Notes: generated from the sequence alone by a model not told the origin. 43,092 nt of DNA from Alysiella sp. (GCF_030525755.1 NZ_JAUNEC010000009.1:1-43092); one strand, 5' to 3'. Shown: positions 16,007 through 25,003, numbered from the stretch's first letter. A program made the numbers and translations.

Positions 16007-16966
16007 TCAATATTCAACCAAAACCGCACCCCAAGCGAAACCGCCGCCTATGCCTTCCAACAACAATTTCTGACCGCGTTTGATGCGACCGTCTTTAATG
16101 CCCGTGTCCAATGCCAATGGAATGGAAGCAGCAGAAGTATTGGCATGTTCCGCAACCGTTAAAATCACTTTATCCATGCTCAAACCCAAATGTTTGGCAG
16201 TGGCTTCAATAATGCGACGATTGGCTTGATGTGGAATCAACCAATCAATGTTGTCGGCTGATGTACCTGATTCCTTCAAAACCGCATCAGCAACAGCAGC
16301 CAGCTGTTTAACGGCAAATTTAAAAACCCCTTGACCGTCCATTTTCACAAAAGGTGAACCGCAGATTTTTCCTTCACTCATTTGTGCTGGTACTTGAAGC
16401 AAATCCAAATGTGCGCCATCAGCGTGTAAACGGCTGTGTATGATGCCCCCTTGCTCGGCTTTACCCAATACTACTGCACCCGCACCATCACCAAACAACA
16501 CACAAGTAGCACGGTCTTCCCAATCCAAAATTCGACTGAAAATATCCGCACCAATCACCAGAGCTTTGTTTGCCATACCGCTTTTAATATAGGCATTGGC
16601 AGTTGTCAGCGCATACATAAAGCCCGCACATACAGCTTGCACATCAAAAGCAGGACAACCTGCAATACCCAATTTATGCTGCACAATGGTAGCGGCAGAT
16701 GGAAACTGCATATCAGGCGTGGTGGTGGCAACCACAATCAAATCAATATCATGAGCATCTACACCTGCATCATTTAAAGCACGGCGTGCAGCTTCAACAG
16801 CCAAATCGCTGGTTTTTTCGTGTTCCGCAGCCAAATGACGCGCTTTAATGCCTGTACGCGAAGTAATCCATTCGTCAGAAGTATCAATGCGCTGTGCCAA
16901 GTCGTCATTGCTAACGCGGTTAGCGGGCAAATAGCTGCCTGTGCCGAGAATTTGGGATTGAGACAT
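16007..16966 (-). CDS. fabH: 3-oxoacyl-[acyl-carrier-protein] synthase III
   Basis: This 319-residue thiolase-fold protein has the FabH catalytic triad: C113 (in VCAGF), H246 (in HQANRR) and N276 (in HANTS). FabH starts fatty-acid synthesis by condensing acetyl-CoA with malonyl-ACP in the cytoplasm. The glycine-rich GIGGGFAWGA ends the protein as usual. I chose the start at 16966, preceded on the minus strand by CAGGA; an in-frame start at 17041 would add 25 residues absent from the family. The gene is divergent from gloA and lies away from the usual plsX-fabD-fabG cluster, of which nothing else is visible here. Confidence 0.95.
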   Translation of the reverse strand: MSQSQILGTGSYLPANRVSNDDLAQRIDTSDEWITSRTGIKARHLAAEHEKTSDLAVEAARRALNDAGVDAHDIDLIVVATTTPDMQFPSAATIVQHKLGIAGCPAFDVQAVCAGFMYALTTANAYIKSGMANKALVIGADIFSRILDWEDRATCVLFGDGAGAVVLGKAEQGGIIHSRLHADGAHLDLLQVPAQMSEGKICGSPFVKMDGQGVFKFAVKQLAAVADAVLKESGTSADNIDWLIPHQANRRIIEATAKHLGLSMDKVILTVAEHANTSAASIPLALDTGIKDGRIKRGQKLLLEGIGGGFAWGAVLVEY

Positions 16967-17079
16967 GGTGCGGATTCCTGTGGTTTGTAAACCGCTTATT
17001 GTATGCAAACTGAATGCATTACTCAACTGTGATACAATCAATTTTTCACTAAAAATATCGTTAAATAAGGAACATCTCC

Positions 17080-17484
17080 ATGCGTTTATTGCACACCATG
17101 TTGCGCGTTGGCAATTTAGAACAATCGCTGGCGTTTTATACCGAAGTTTTGGGCATGAAACTCTTGCGCCGTAAAGACTATCCCGATGGGCGTTTTACTT
17201 TAGCTTTTGTGGGCTATGGCGAAGAAAGTGAAACCGCAGTCATTGAATTGACCCACAACTGGGACACCAACACTTACGATTTAGGCAATGCTTATGGACA
17301 CATTGCGATTGAGGTGGACAACGCAGCAGCTGCCTGTGATGCCGTGCGTACCAAAGGTGGTAAAGTTACCCGTGAAGCAGGTCCGATGAAACACGGTAGC
17401 ACCGTCATCGCTTTTGTGGAAGACCCTGATGGCTACAAAATTGAGTTTATTGAGCGTAAAACTGGCGATGATACTTATCAATAA
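17080..17484 (+). CDS. gloA: Lactoylglutathione lyase (glyoxalase I)
   Basis: The 134-residue protein is the Ni/Co-type bacterial glyoxalase I. Its four metal ligands align with the E. coli enzyme: H5, E56, H74 and E122. The two beta-alpha-beta-beta-beta motifs of the VOC fold are evident (RVGNLEQSLAFYTEVLGMKL and GHIAIEVDNAAAAC). It isomerises the methylglyoxal-glutathione hemithioacetal to lactoylglutathione. An AAGGAACATC site precedes the ATG. It is divergent from fabH across 113 bases, which must hold both promoters, and is followed by its own hairpin terminator. Confidence 0.95.
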   Translation: MRLLHTMLRVGNLEQSLAFYTEVLGMKLLRRKDYPDGRFTLAFVGYGEESETAVIELTHNWDTNTYDLGNAYGHIAIEVDNAAAACDAVRTKGGKVTREAGPMKHGSTVIAFVEDPDGYKIEFIERKTGDDTYQ

Positions 17485-17557
17485 TGCCTTACAAAACTGT
17501 TTCAGGCTGCCTGTTTAATGTTAAATAGACCAGAACCTTACCCAAACTCATTTCACA

Positions 17558-17586
17558 GGGACAGATTGCATATCTGTCCCATTTTT
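17558..17586 (+). terminator. Non-DUS hairpin terminator after gloA
   Basis: GGGACAGAT (17558-17566) pairs with ATCTGTCCC (17572-17580) over a five-base loop, followed by ATTTTTG. It is one of the few terminators here not made from a DUS. A DUS-like copy lies just upstream near 17502-17514. Confidence 0.75.
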
Positions 17587-17767
17587 GCTTGCAGAGATTT
17601 TTATTTTTATCAATTAATTATAAAATCAATATGTACATGAAATCCAGACCCCAAAAGTTTCTGGCTGTCTGCCCCCTTAGGCAAATGTAAAATCCATTTT
17701 TCCGATTGAGCGAAATCACGGTAAACGTTAAAATCCGCGTTTCATTTTTGATACAAGACCCACCAAT

Positions 17768-18214
17768 ATGAAATCCATTGGCGAAATTCTGCCTCTTTCA
17801 CACATTGTTTTGGATATGGAAATCAGCAGCAAAAAGCGACTATTTGAAGAAATCGGTCATTTGCTTGCCGATGAAACACATGGTTTAAATGCAAACGAAA
17901 TTTTTGATTGCCTGTTTGCTCGTGAACGTTTAGGAACAACAGGTTTGGGTCATGGTGTCGCTATGCCACATGGTCGTCATGCCGATGTTGTTGCCCCTAT
18001 CTCGGCATTTATCCGCCTAAAAGAAGCGGTGGATTTCGATGCACCTGACGGCAAGCCCGTTTCCTTGGTTTTCATTTTGCTTGTTCCCGAAGCCTCAACA
18101 GGTGAACATTTGGAAATACTCGCCCATTTGGCTGAACGTTTTACCGACAAAACTGTGCGAACCGCTTTATCCGAATGCCAACATGCTCATGAAGTGTGTC
18201 AATTATTGGTTTAA
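17768..18214 (+). CDS. ptsN: PTS IIA-like nitrogen regulatory protein (EIIA-Ntr)
   Basis: The 148-residue protein matches EIIA-Ntr of the regulatory PTS, with the phosphorylatable H68 in GVAMPHGR, the ARERLGTTGLG block just before it, and VSLVFILLVPE. It takes phosphate from NPr and regulates potassium transport and other targets rather than carrying sugar. hprK begins 14 bases downstream, a typical betaproteobacterial pairing that links EIIA-Ntr with an HPr kinase. No rpoN or hpf gene is visible upstream in the window. The start follows a weak ribosome site (GACCCACCAAT). Confidence 0.93.
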   Translation: MKSIGEILPLSHIVLDMEISSKKRLFEEIGHLLADETHGLNANEIFDCLFARERLGTTGLGHGVAMPHGRHADVVAPISAFIRLKEAVDFDAPDGKPVSLVFILLVPEASTGEHLEILAHLAERFTDKTVRTALSECQHAHEVCQLLV

Positions 18215-18228
18215 TTTAAAGGAACAAT

Positions 18229-19194
18229 ATGCCCAGCGTAAGTGTACGTCGCCTGTATCAAGACAACCAACAAAAATTGCAGCTGTCTTGGGCAGCTGGC
18301 ACCGCTGCTGGCGATAACCGAATCAGCATTGAGGTCGACCGTCGTATGCCTGCTTTGGTGGGGCATTTGAACTTCATTCACCACAATCAAGTACAAGTGC
18401 TGGGTGAAGCAGAAGTGGCATACATCAAAAAGCTCGAACAAACCGATGTCCCCATTGGCTTGAACGGGCTTTTTGATTTTCCGATTACTTTGATGATTGT
18501 TGCCAACAACTTACCTGTCCCTCACTTATTGCGCGATTATTGCCATACACGCAATGTACCACTTTTAACGTCCAAATTGGAAAGCCCCTATTTAATGGAC
18601 GTATTACGGATTTACCTACAAAGGATTTTGGCGGTATCCACTATAGAACACGGCGTGTTTCTCGATGTATTTGAAATTGGCGTATTGCTCACAGGTGCAT
18701 CAGGTTTGGGCAAAAGCGAATTGGCTTTGGAATTGGTTTCGCGTGGACACAGCTTGGTTGCCGATGATGCGGTTGAACTGTTTCGTACTGCACCAGAAGT
18801 ATTGGAAGGACGTTGTCCACCTGTATTGCGTGATTTTTTAGAAGTACGAGGTTTAGGCATACTCAATATTCGCCATATTTTTGGTGAAACCGCCGTTCGC
18901 CCCAAAAAACAGTTAAAACTGATTATTCACTTAGTGGCAGCCGATGATGACTACATGAAACGTTTAGACCGTTTAAGCATACGTACCGAAACCGCCAGTA
19001 TTTTGAATGTCAATATCCGCTCCGTAACCTTGCCCGTTGCAGCAGGACGCAATTTAGCGGTTTTAGTAGAAACCGCCGTGCGCAATTACATTTTGCAACT
19101 GCGTGGCAAAGACAGCACACGCGAATTTTTGGAACGTCATCAAAGCATGATGAAAGAAATCGCCACCCACGATGAACACGATGGCACAAATTGA
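18229..19194 (+). CDS. hprK: HPr kinase/phosphorylase
   Basis: The 321-residue protein has the two HprK domains: an N-terminal domain to about residue 130 and a C-terminal P-loop domain. Walker A is GASGLGKS (156-163), preceded by GVLLT. Acidic D179/D180 follow in LVADDAVELF, and the HprK signature EVRGLGILNIRHIFG lies near 205-219. It phosphorylates and dephosphorylates HPr on serine. It follows ptsN with an AAAGGAACAAT site, so the two form an operon. rapZ, often next in betaproteobacteria, is not here; a Correia-like element and an unrelated permease follow. Confidence 0.95.
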   Translation: MPSVSVRRLYQDNQQKLQLSWAAGTAAGDNRISIEVDRRMPALVGHLNFIHHNQVQVLGEAEVAYIKKLEQTDVPIGLNGLFDFPITLMIVANNLPVPHLLRDYCHTRNVPLLTSKLESPYLMDVLRIYLQRILAVSTIEHGVFLDVFEIGVLLTGASGLGKSELALELVSRGHSLVADDAVELFRTAPEVLEGRCPPVLRDFLEVRGLGILNIRHIFGETAVRPKKQLKLIIHLVAADDDYMKRLDRLSIRTETASILNVNIRSVTLPVAAGRNLAVLVETAVRNYILQLRGKDSTREFLERHQSMMKEIATHDEHDGTN

Positions 19195-19415
19195 TTCGCG
19201 CACCATTTTTCAGGCAGCCTATTTATTTAATACCAGTTCGGGATAAAAATTTAACTATTTTTTAAAAAATTTGTCGCATAATGTGTGCTTGAACCCACCA
19301 CAGCGATTAGTAATTATTGATTTCAGACTGCCTAAAAAATGGCAGATGCACACAACCCCTTACACAAATTATTTATTTTCATTGTGTTTTCAATTTTCTT
19401 ATCCCCAGTTCACAT

Positions 19416-19522
19416 TATAGTTGTTTGAAATTAAAATAATACAGCATTGCCAACTCCTTTAATATACTAGGTGTACACGGCGGTCGCTGTCGCCTTATCT
19501 GTGTTAATTTCAAACAACCATA
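19416..19522. repeat. Correia-like element between hprK and the ThiP-like gene
   Basis: The left end TATAGTTGTTTGAAATTAA and the right end, reversed TATGGTTGTTTGAAATTAAC, are near-perfect terminal inverted repeats bounding 107 bp. Internal blocks CAGCATTGCCAA, CTAGGTGTACACGGCGG and CGCCTTATC match the other copies. The rest of the 19195-19567 gap holds one DUS (near 19210), a degenerate DUS (near 19324) and no gene I can support. Confidence 0.8.
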
Positions 19523-19567
19523 TTTCAAAGCCGCCTAAAACCCCATTACACAAAAACTCCCACCTCT

Positions 19568-21106
19568 ATGTCGCGTTTATCCCTGCTTGTAACCGCCCTT
19601 TTTCTTGGCATGATGGTTGTGGCACCATTGTGTGCCATGCTGTTTTACGATGATGCAGCCCCCCTATGGCAAGAAGTATGGCAAGAACCTTACTACCGCA
19701 AACGCCTTGTGTGGACAGTATTTCAGGCAGCCTTAACCGCCATATTGACCACCCTTTTGGCCTTGTTGCCCGCATGGACATTGGCACGCTTGGATTTTCA
19801 CGGACGACAACTCATCTTACGCCTGCTGATGCTGCCTTTCATTATGCCTACTTTGGTTGCAGGCATGGGGGTATTGGCATTATTTGGACATCGTGGCGTA
19901 CTGTGGCAGGGTTGGCAAGACACGCCCTATTTATTACTGTATGGCAATGTGTTTTTCAATTTGCCTGTGGCGGTATTGGCAGCCTATCAAGGTTTTTGCC
20001 AAGTTCCAGCCAGCCGCCTGTACGCCGCACGTACGCTGGGCGCAAACGCATGGCAAAATTTCTGGCACATTGAATTACCCATTGTGCGTACATGGCTTTC
20101 AGGCAGCGCATGTTTGGTTTTTCTCTACTGTTTTTCAGGTTTTGGCTTGGCTTTACTACTAGGCGGACGCAATTACGCCACCGCAGAAGTGGAAGTCTAT
20201 CAACTTATTGCCCACGAATTAGACATGGCACGCGCTGCCGTTTTGGTATGTTTGATTTTAAGCGCAACCGCCATTGCAGGCATACTGTACGCCCTGATTG
20301 GCAAACGCACGCTAACCGCCCCAATTCAATCCATACCACCCCAAAAAGTTTCAGGCAGCCTATATGCCTTACCAGTTTTAACACTATCCCTATTACTGTT
20401 TTGTTGCGGCTTGCCCTTATTGGCAATTTTCACACAAGTCCTGCGTTCAGACCACGCAGCTTGGTCGGTGTTATGGGACAAAGACACCCTATCCGCCCTA
20501 TGGAACACCCTACAATTTTCCGCTTCTGCCATATTCTTATCTGCCATTTTAGGCATGGCACACGCCACCGCTGCCCGATATTCCGCCATGATACGCGCGC
20601 TCACTTTTCTGCCTTTTATGGTTTCCCCCGTTTGTTTGGCTTTCGGCATTTTGCTGCTCTATCCCCAATGGGCAGCCACCCTACCCATGCTGATTGCCAT
20701 TTATGCCCTACTTGCCTATCCCTTTGTTACCCAATATGTTTTAGCCAAATGGGATAGCCTGCCTGAAAACATCATGTACGCCACACGCCTTATGGGTGCC
20801 AGCCCCTTTCAGGCAGCCTACTTGGTTTATTTCCCCTTGCTTCTGCCTGCTTTACGGCGTGGCTTGGCATTTACTGCTGCTGCCTGCATCGGCGAATTTG
20901 CTGCTTCACTCTTTCTCTCTCGCCCAGAATGGACAACATTAAGCACCTTAATTTACCGCTACTTGGGACGAGTTGGTACACTCAATTACCACAAAGCCCT
21001 GATTTTAACCTTACTGTTAATGGTTCTGGCTTGCTTGGTCTTTTGGGTTCTCACACCACCCAAAACACAAGAACACAAATCAACTGGCAATTCACTTTTC
21101 CAATGA
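19568..21106 (+). CDS. Two-domain ABC transporter permease, ThiP-like (thiamine or Fe3+ family)
   Basis: The 512-residue membrane protein contains two copies of the binding-protein-dependent permease module, about twelve helices in all. EAA-type loops are visible near AARTLGANAWQNFWHIELP in the first half and ATRLMGASPFQAAYLVYFPLL in the second. Overall layout and the AxFFNLPVAV-type segment resemble E. coli ThiP; ferric-iron permeases of the FbpB/SfuB type share this architecture. No binding protein or ATPase gene is adjacent, so substrate and partners are unknown. The gene has at least three in-frame DUS-like sites (near 19732, 20348 and 20808). It is convergent with aroA. Confidence 0.75.
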   Translation: MSRLSLLVTALFLGMMVVAPLCAMLFYDDAAPLWQEVWQEPYYRKRLVWTVFQAALTAILTTLLALLPAWTLARLDFHGRQLILRLLMLPFIMPTLVAGMGVLALFGHRGVLWQGWQDTPYLLLYGNVFFNLPVAVLAAYQGFCQVPASRLYAARTLGANAWQNFWHIELPIVRTWLSGSACLVFLYCFSGFGLALLLGGRNYATAEVEVYQLIAHELDMARAAVLVCLILSATAIAGILYALIGKRTLTAPIQSIPPQKVSGSLYALPVLTLSLLLFCCGLPLLAIFTQVLRSDHAAWSVLWDKDTLSALWNTLQFSASAIFLSAILGMAHATAARYSAMIRALTFLPFMVSPVCLAFGILLLYPQWAATLPMLIAIYALLAYPFVTQYVLAKWDSLPENIMYATRLMGASPFQAAYLVYFPLLLPALRRGLAFTAAACIGEFAASLFLSRPEWTTLSTLIYRYLGRVGTLNYHKALILTLLLMVLACLVFWVLTPPKTQEHKSTGNSLFQ

Positions 21107-21132
21107 TTTGTGTTCCATTTTTGCTCACTTTT

Positions 21133-21147
21133 TTCAGGCAGCCTGAA
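21133..21147. repeat. Dual-dialect palindromic DUS after the ThiP-like gene
   Basis: TTCAGGCAGCCTGAA lies 27 bases after the permease stop and directly follows a T-rich tract. It is the main recognisable feature of the 170-base convergent gap before aroA. Confidence 0.8.
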
Positions 21148-21276
21148 ACCTGTTCTCTTTATGCTGGCGGAGAAAGTTAGGGTGCAGACCTATCAAGTTC
21201 CCCAATTGAACACCGCGTAGGTCGTATACCGATATCCGACAAATCCAGTGGTTTCAAACGCTACCTGAAACCGTTT

Positions 21277-22572
21277 TCACGCACTCAAACCGTTGAACAC
21301 TTCAAAATAAGTGGGAAAGGTTTTGTGTGTGCATTTGGGGTCGTTGATTTGCACGCCCACGCCCAGCAGCGACACCAGCGAAAAACACATCGCCATGCGG
21401 TGGTCGTCATAAGTATCAATTTCTGCATTATCAATGAGTTGTGTGGGCGGTGTGATGTGGATTGCGTCTTGTTCTTCAATCACTTCTGCACCCACTTTTC
21501 GCAATTCGGTTGCCATTGCCGCGATGCGGTCGGTTTCTTTCACGCGCCACGATTCAATATTGCGAATGCTGCACTTGCCTCCCGTTGCCAATGCCACCAC
21601 CGCCAACGTCATTGCCGCGTCTGGAATGTGGTTCGCGTCCAAATCAAAGGGCTGGATTTTTTGCTCTGGCGCGCGTGAAACTTCAATAAAATCATCGCCC
21701 CACAACACGGTTGCACCGATTTTTTCCAATTCGTGTGCAAACGCCACATCGCCCTGAATCGCGTTTTTGCCCAAACCTGTAACGCGAACGGGGCTGCCTG
21801 AAAGCAAACCTGCCGCCAAAAAATAGCTCGCGCTGGACGCATCGCCTTCCACATTCACGATTTGGGGCGCGTGGTATTTCGCGTTTTCAGGCAGCCTGAA
21901 AATGTGATAATCTTGATTTTCCACATTCACACCAAATTGTTTCATTAAATTCAAGGTAATATCAATATAAGGTTTGGAGATGAGTTCACCCTGCACCACA
22001 ATTTCCCACGCCTTGCCCGTGAGCGGCAGCGCCATCAACAGCGCAGTGAGAAATTGGCTGGACACATTGCCCTTAATGGGGATTTGGTGTACTTTTTTAT
22101 CAACAAAATCATGAATTTGCAAAGGTGGATAGCCCTCATTGCCCAAATAAGCCACATTCGCCCCTGCAATACGAAGTGCGTCCACCAAATCGCCAATCGG
22201 ACGCTCGTGCATGCGCGGCACGCCGTGCAAATGGTAATCGCCGCCTAAAATCGCCAACGCGCCCGTTAAAGGGCGGAATGCCGTGCCAGCGTTGCCCAAA
22301 AACAAATCGGCTTGCTTATTCGGAAATTTGCCCGACTGCCCGACCAATTTCAGGCTGCCTGAATCGGTGGTTTGCATGGGAACGCCCAATTTTTCAAGGG
22401 CTTCCAGCATTCGGTCGGTGTCGTCCGATTTGAGCAGCGAGCGGATTTCGCATTCGTTGTCCGACAAAGCGGCAAGCAGCAAAGTGCGGTTGCTGATGCT
22501 TTTTGACCCCAACAGGGCAACGGTGTTGTGCGCTTTTAATTGGCGTGGTGCGAGTGTGATGAATTCGGTCAT
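21277..22572 (-). CDS. aroA: 3-phosphoshikimate 1-carboxyvinyltransferase (EPSP synthase)
   Basis: The 431-residue protein is full length for EPSPS. It shows the N-terminal SKSISNRTLLLAAL (phosphate binding), the LGNAGTAFRPL motif near residue 93, RVKETDRIAAMA, and the C-terminal DDHRMAMCFSL. It joins shikimate-3-phosphate to PEP in chorismate synthesis. The usual class I GNAGTAxRP spacing is preserved. Two dual-dialect DUS lie in the coding region (21886-21900 and 22349-22363); the first encodes RLPE in FRLPEN. It stands alone, convergent with the ThiP-like gene. Confidence 0.97.
   Translation of the reverse strand: MTEFITLAPRQLKAHNTVALLGSKSISNRTLLLAALSDNECEIRSLLKSDDTDRMLEALEKLGVPMQTTDSGSLKLVGQSGKFPNKQADLFLGNAGTAFRPLTGALAILGGDYHLHGVPRMHERPIGDLVDALRIAGANVAYLGNEGYPPLQIHDFVDKKVHQIPIKGNVSSQFLTALLMALPLTGKAWEIVVQGELISKPYIDITLNLMKQFGVNVENQDYHIFRLPENAKYHAPQIVNVEGDASSASYFLAAGLLSGSPVRVTGLGKNAIQGDVAFAHELEKIGATVLWGDDFIEVSRAPEQKIQPFDLDANHIPDAAMTLAVVALATGGKCSIRNIESWRVKETDRIAAMATELRKVGAEVIEEQDAIHITPPTQLIDNAEIDTYDDHRMAMCFSLVSLLGVGVQINDPKCTHKTFPTYFEVFNGLSA
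21886..21900. repeat. Dual-dialect palindromic DUS within aroA
   Basis: TTCAGGCAGCCTGAA occurs in a coding region on the minus strand, where it encodes the RLPE residues. Its retention in a conserved enzyme shows how DUS are tolerated as a fixed short peptide. Confidence 0.8.
22349..22363. repeat. Second dual-dialect DUS within aroA
   Basis: TTCAGGCTGCCTGAA lies about 450 bases from the first aroA copy, in the 5' third of the gene. Confidence 0.75.
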
Positions 22573-22687
22573 GATGACAGCCTGAAAACAGAAAATGTGT
22601 GATTATAAATGAATTTAGCTTATAGGCTGAAACCTTTGTAACAATGGCTTTGAGGTTACGGCATCTTGGATTATATGGTCAATCTGC

Positions 22688-22768
22688 TGTAATCGTAGAA
22701 GTGAAAAAGCAGTATTAAGACGACAACGTCTGTCGTGTACAGTAGTACATTTCAATTCTGCGTATATA
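22688..22768. repeat. Degenerate Correia-like element, subfamily 2
   Basis: CGTAGAAGTGAAAAA on the left and TTTCAATTCTGCG on the right are imperfect inverted ends like those at 7020 and 39542. Between them is GTCGTGTACAGTAGTACA. At about 80 bp it is shorter than other copies and has lost its TATAGT left terminus, so it is probably internally deleted. Confidence 0.45.
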
Positions 22769-22800
22769 ATTGAGCGGATTTTTTTAGTTTTTACAAAGAG

Positions 22801-22836
22801 TTAAAGGCTGCCTGAAATATTTCAGGCAGCCTTTAA
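22801..22836. terminator. Perfect 36-bp DUS palindrome
   Basis: Bases 22801-22818 are the exact reverse complement of 22819-22836. The palindrome consists of two head-to-head DUS copies flanked by TTAAA/TTTAA. It lies downstream of exbD on the minus strand and upstream of the aroA promoter region, and would terminate the tonB-exbB-exbD transcript. Confidence 0.8.
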
Positions 22837-22844
22837 GTTGAAGA

Positions 22845-22952
22845 TATGGTGAATTCCATTTAAACCAATACAGCGTTGCCAAATACCTTATGTACTGGAT
22901 TGTGCACGGCGGTTGCCGTTACCTTATCCTGATTTAAATTGAATAAATTCAA
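22845..22952. repeat. Correia-like element abutting exbD
   Basis: The left end TATGGTGAATTCCATTTAAA and the right block GATTTAAATTGAATAAATTC are inverted ends of subfamily 1, with interior CAGCGTTGCC and TGTGCACGGCGG. The right terminus is degenerate and reaches within two bases of the exbD stop codon at 22954. With the degenerate copy upstream, it fills most of the 380-base gap between exbD and aroA. Confidence 0.7.
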
Positions 22953-22953
22953 G

Positions 22954-23403
22954 TTATTGTGCCAATGGGGCATTTTTAACTTCCATACGGAAACCTACTT
23001 TGGTTAATTTGGCTTCTTTTGCCGCTTCCAGTAATTTCAATACATTATCGTAAGCTGTTTTTTCATCTGCATCAATGGCGATAATGGTATCGGGATTTTC
23101 TGCTGCAATGCGTGCCAATTCAGTTTTTACCGCCAGCAAATCCACTTTATTGGCTGAATCTGCACCAATGGTGTATTTACCATCGGTGTCCACAGCAATT
23201 TCTAAAGGTTTCAAATCCTTATTAATTTGTTCTGGCTTGGTATTTTCACTTGCCACAGGTAAATTAATTTGAATTGAGTGGGTTAAAACAGGCATGGTAA
23301 TCATGAATACAATCAATAACACCAGCATCACGTCCACCAAAGGCGTTACATTGATGTCGCTCATAGGCGCATCATCGCCATCGTTCATGGAATTAAAAGC
23401 CAT
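22954..23403 (-). CDS. exbD: Biopolymer transport protein ExbD
   Basis: The 149-residue protein has one membrane helix (about residues 21-41) preceded by SDINVTPLVDVML, with the essential membrane aspartate D24. A periplasmic domain follows, ending in KLTKVGFRMEVKNAP. ExbD with ExbB uses the proton gradient to energise TonB. It lies three bases after exbB on the minus strand, in the neisserial order tonB-exbB-exbD. A Correia-like element begins two bases beyond its stop. Confidence 0.95.
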   Translation of the reverse strand: MAFNSMNDGDDAPMSDINVTPLVDVMLVLLIVFMITMPVLTHSIQINLPVASENTKPEQINKDLKPLEIAVDTDGKYTIGADSANKVDLLAVKTELARIAAENPDTIIAIDADEKTAYDNVLKLLEAAKEAKLTKVGFRMEVKNAPLAQ

Positions 23404-23406
23404 GAT

Positions 23407-24072
23407 TTATTCCTTCTCTTGGGTGTTAATCAGTTGAACGTGTAAATCATGTCCAAAATTGTGCAATTCGCGTGCAATGGTTTTGTTGCCACGCATAAAA
23501 CAGTTGTACGCCAAAACCGCAGGAATCGCTGCAAATAAACCAATCGCGGTTGCCACCAATGCTTCACCGATTGGACCTGCTACGGCGGCAATACTCATCT
23601 GACCCGAGGTGCTGATGTTTGCCAACGCACGATAAATTCCCCAAACCGTACCCAACAAGCCGATAAATGGTGCGGTTGAGCCAATGGTCGCCAAAACCAC
23701 CATACCACCTTCAAAACGGCTTTGGATTTTACCCATGCTGTGGCGCATTTCACGTTCAATATAAGCATTTTTGGGTAAGTTGGCTGAAAGCATGTTTTCT
23801 TTGGCATGGATAAAACGATGACGTGCTGCCATACCGTCTAATGCCAATTCGCTGATAGGCGAAGGGTTTTGCTTGGCAGCTTGTTCAGCAGCTGCGATAG
23901 ATTTAGCCGCCCAAATGGCTTCGCTGGCGATGCGATTGGCTTTACGTGCTGAACAGTATTGTACAAAACGTAAAACGATGATGACCCATGTAGCAATACT
24001 CATCAAAATCAAAATCAAAAATACACCAATAAGTACGGCATCGCCGTGTTGAAATACTAATCCTAAATTCAT
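23407..24072 (-). CDS. exbB: Biopolymer transport protein ExbB
   Basis: This 221-residue member of the MotA/TolQ/ExbB family has three membrane helices: near residues 13-35, and two after residue 125. Family motifs are LATIGSTAPFIGLLGTVWG and PIGEALVATAIGLFAAIPAVLAYN. It forms the proton-conducting pentamer that surrounds ExbD. Its start lies 67 bases after tonB across a DUS-containing spacer, and a TTTTTCC-free AT-rich stretch provides a plausible ribosome region. It is intact. Confidence 0.95.
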   Translation of the reverse strand: MNLGLVFQHGDAVLIGVFLILILMSIATWVIIVLRFVQYCSARKANRIASEAIWAAKSIAAAEQAAKQNPSPISELALDGMAARHRFIHAKENMLSANLPKNAYIEREMRHSMGKIQSRFEGGMVVLATIGSTAPFIGLLGTVWGIYRALANISTSGQMSIAAVAGPIGEALVATAIGLFAAIPAVLAYNCFMRGNKTIARELHNFGHDLHVQLINTQEKE

Positions 24073-24139
24073 GATTTTTCCGTAAGTTTGATATTAAAAA
24101 TGGTTTCAGACTGCCTGAAAATGTGCTATTGGCCTCTGC

Positions 24140-25003
24140 TCAATCCAGTTTAAAGTTAAACGGTGCAATAAAACGCGACCGAACCGATACACCATTGATT
24201 TTCTTGGGTGTACCACGCGTGGCACGAACTGCCCTTAAAGCTGCATTGTCCAATGCGCGTGAACCACTGCTTTTCACTACTTTGGCTGATGAAATACTAC
24301 CATCAGGTTCCACAATCACTTCCACACGCACCAAACCCTGTTCATCGTTTTCACGCGCACTGGTCGGATAAGGGGGAATGGGAATGGTCATTGTCCCTGC
24401 TTCGTGAATGGCATTGGCATCAACAGGACGGTCATTATCGCCTTTGGGTCCCATGCCTGTACCACCTTTATTGTCACTTGCGGGATTGCCTGGACGCAAA
24501 CTGTTTGGGTCTGTGCCACCGCCTCCACCTGCCACACCATTAGGTGAACGATTTTGCGGATTGGTTTGTGAAGAAACCGTTGGCGTATTAGTGGGTTTTA
24601 AAGGTGTTTCAGCTGGCTTAATGGGTTCAGGTTCTTTTGGTTTAATGAGGTCAGGTTTTGGCTCAGATTCTTTGGGTTTCACAATATCCGCAGGGCGATC
24701 ATCGCGTTCCACAACATGAACTTTGGGTTTCACAGGATCAGGCTTTTTCGGTTCAGGTTCTTTTTCTTTAGGTTTAGGCGGTTCAGGCGTAGGTGGTGGT
24801 GGCGCAGTTTCCATAGGCGCAGGCGCACCATCTGCCATAGGCTGGTCATCGCCCATGATAGACCCCAAATCCACAAAGGTTAAGTTATCAATGGTCGCTG
24901 GCTCGGGCTCGGTAGTACTTTTCCAAGCAGCGGCAATCAAACCGATGTGGATAAGTGTTACCACAGCAATCGTAGCAGGCGTGAGAATGCGGTTATTTTT
25001 CAT
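24140..25003 (-). CDS. tonB: Energy transducer TonB
   Basis: The 287-residue protein begins with a basic N-terminus and a single signal-anchor helix (TIAVVTLIHIGLIAAAW). Then comes a long Pro/Glu/Lys-rich spacer (from about 60 to 135) with repeated PKEPEP-like units that spans the periplasm. The C-terminal TonB fold shows IPPYPTSARENDEQGLVRVE and GSRALDNAALRAVR. It transmits energy from ExbBD to outer-membrane receptors for iron, haem and other ligands. I chose the ATG at 25003; the in-frame TTG at 25024 is less likely. A 14-bp palindrome lies in the upstream region. Confidence 0.95.
   Translation of the reverse strand: MKNNRILTPATIAVVTLIHIGLIAAAWKSTTEPEPATIDNLTFVDLGSIMGDDQPMADGAPAPMETAPPPPTPEPPKPKEKEPEPKKPDPVKPKVHVVERDDRPADIVKPKESEPKPDLIKPKEPEPIKPAETPLKPTNTPTVSSQTNPQNRSPNGVAGGGGGTDPNSLRPGNPASDNKGGTGMGPKGDNDRPVDANAIHEAGTMTIPIPPYPTSARENDEQGLVRVEVIVEPDGSISSAKVVKSSGSRALDNAALRAVRATRGTPKKINGVSVRSRFIAPFNFKLD

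Noticed and set aside
16967..17041. Longer N-terminus for fabH
   Set aside because: The ATG at 16966 has a better ribosome site and gives the normal FabH length.
17640..17767. Possible riboswitch before ptsN
   Set aside because: No conserved aptamer core is recognisable and no expected metabolic gene follows.
21148..21276. Possible small gene between the ThiP-like gene and aroA
   Set aside because: The stretch has scattered stops and no ribosome site; only a DUS and a degenerate DUS (near 21262) are recognisable.
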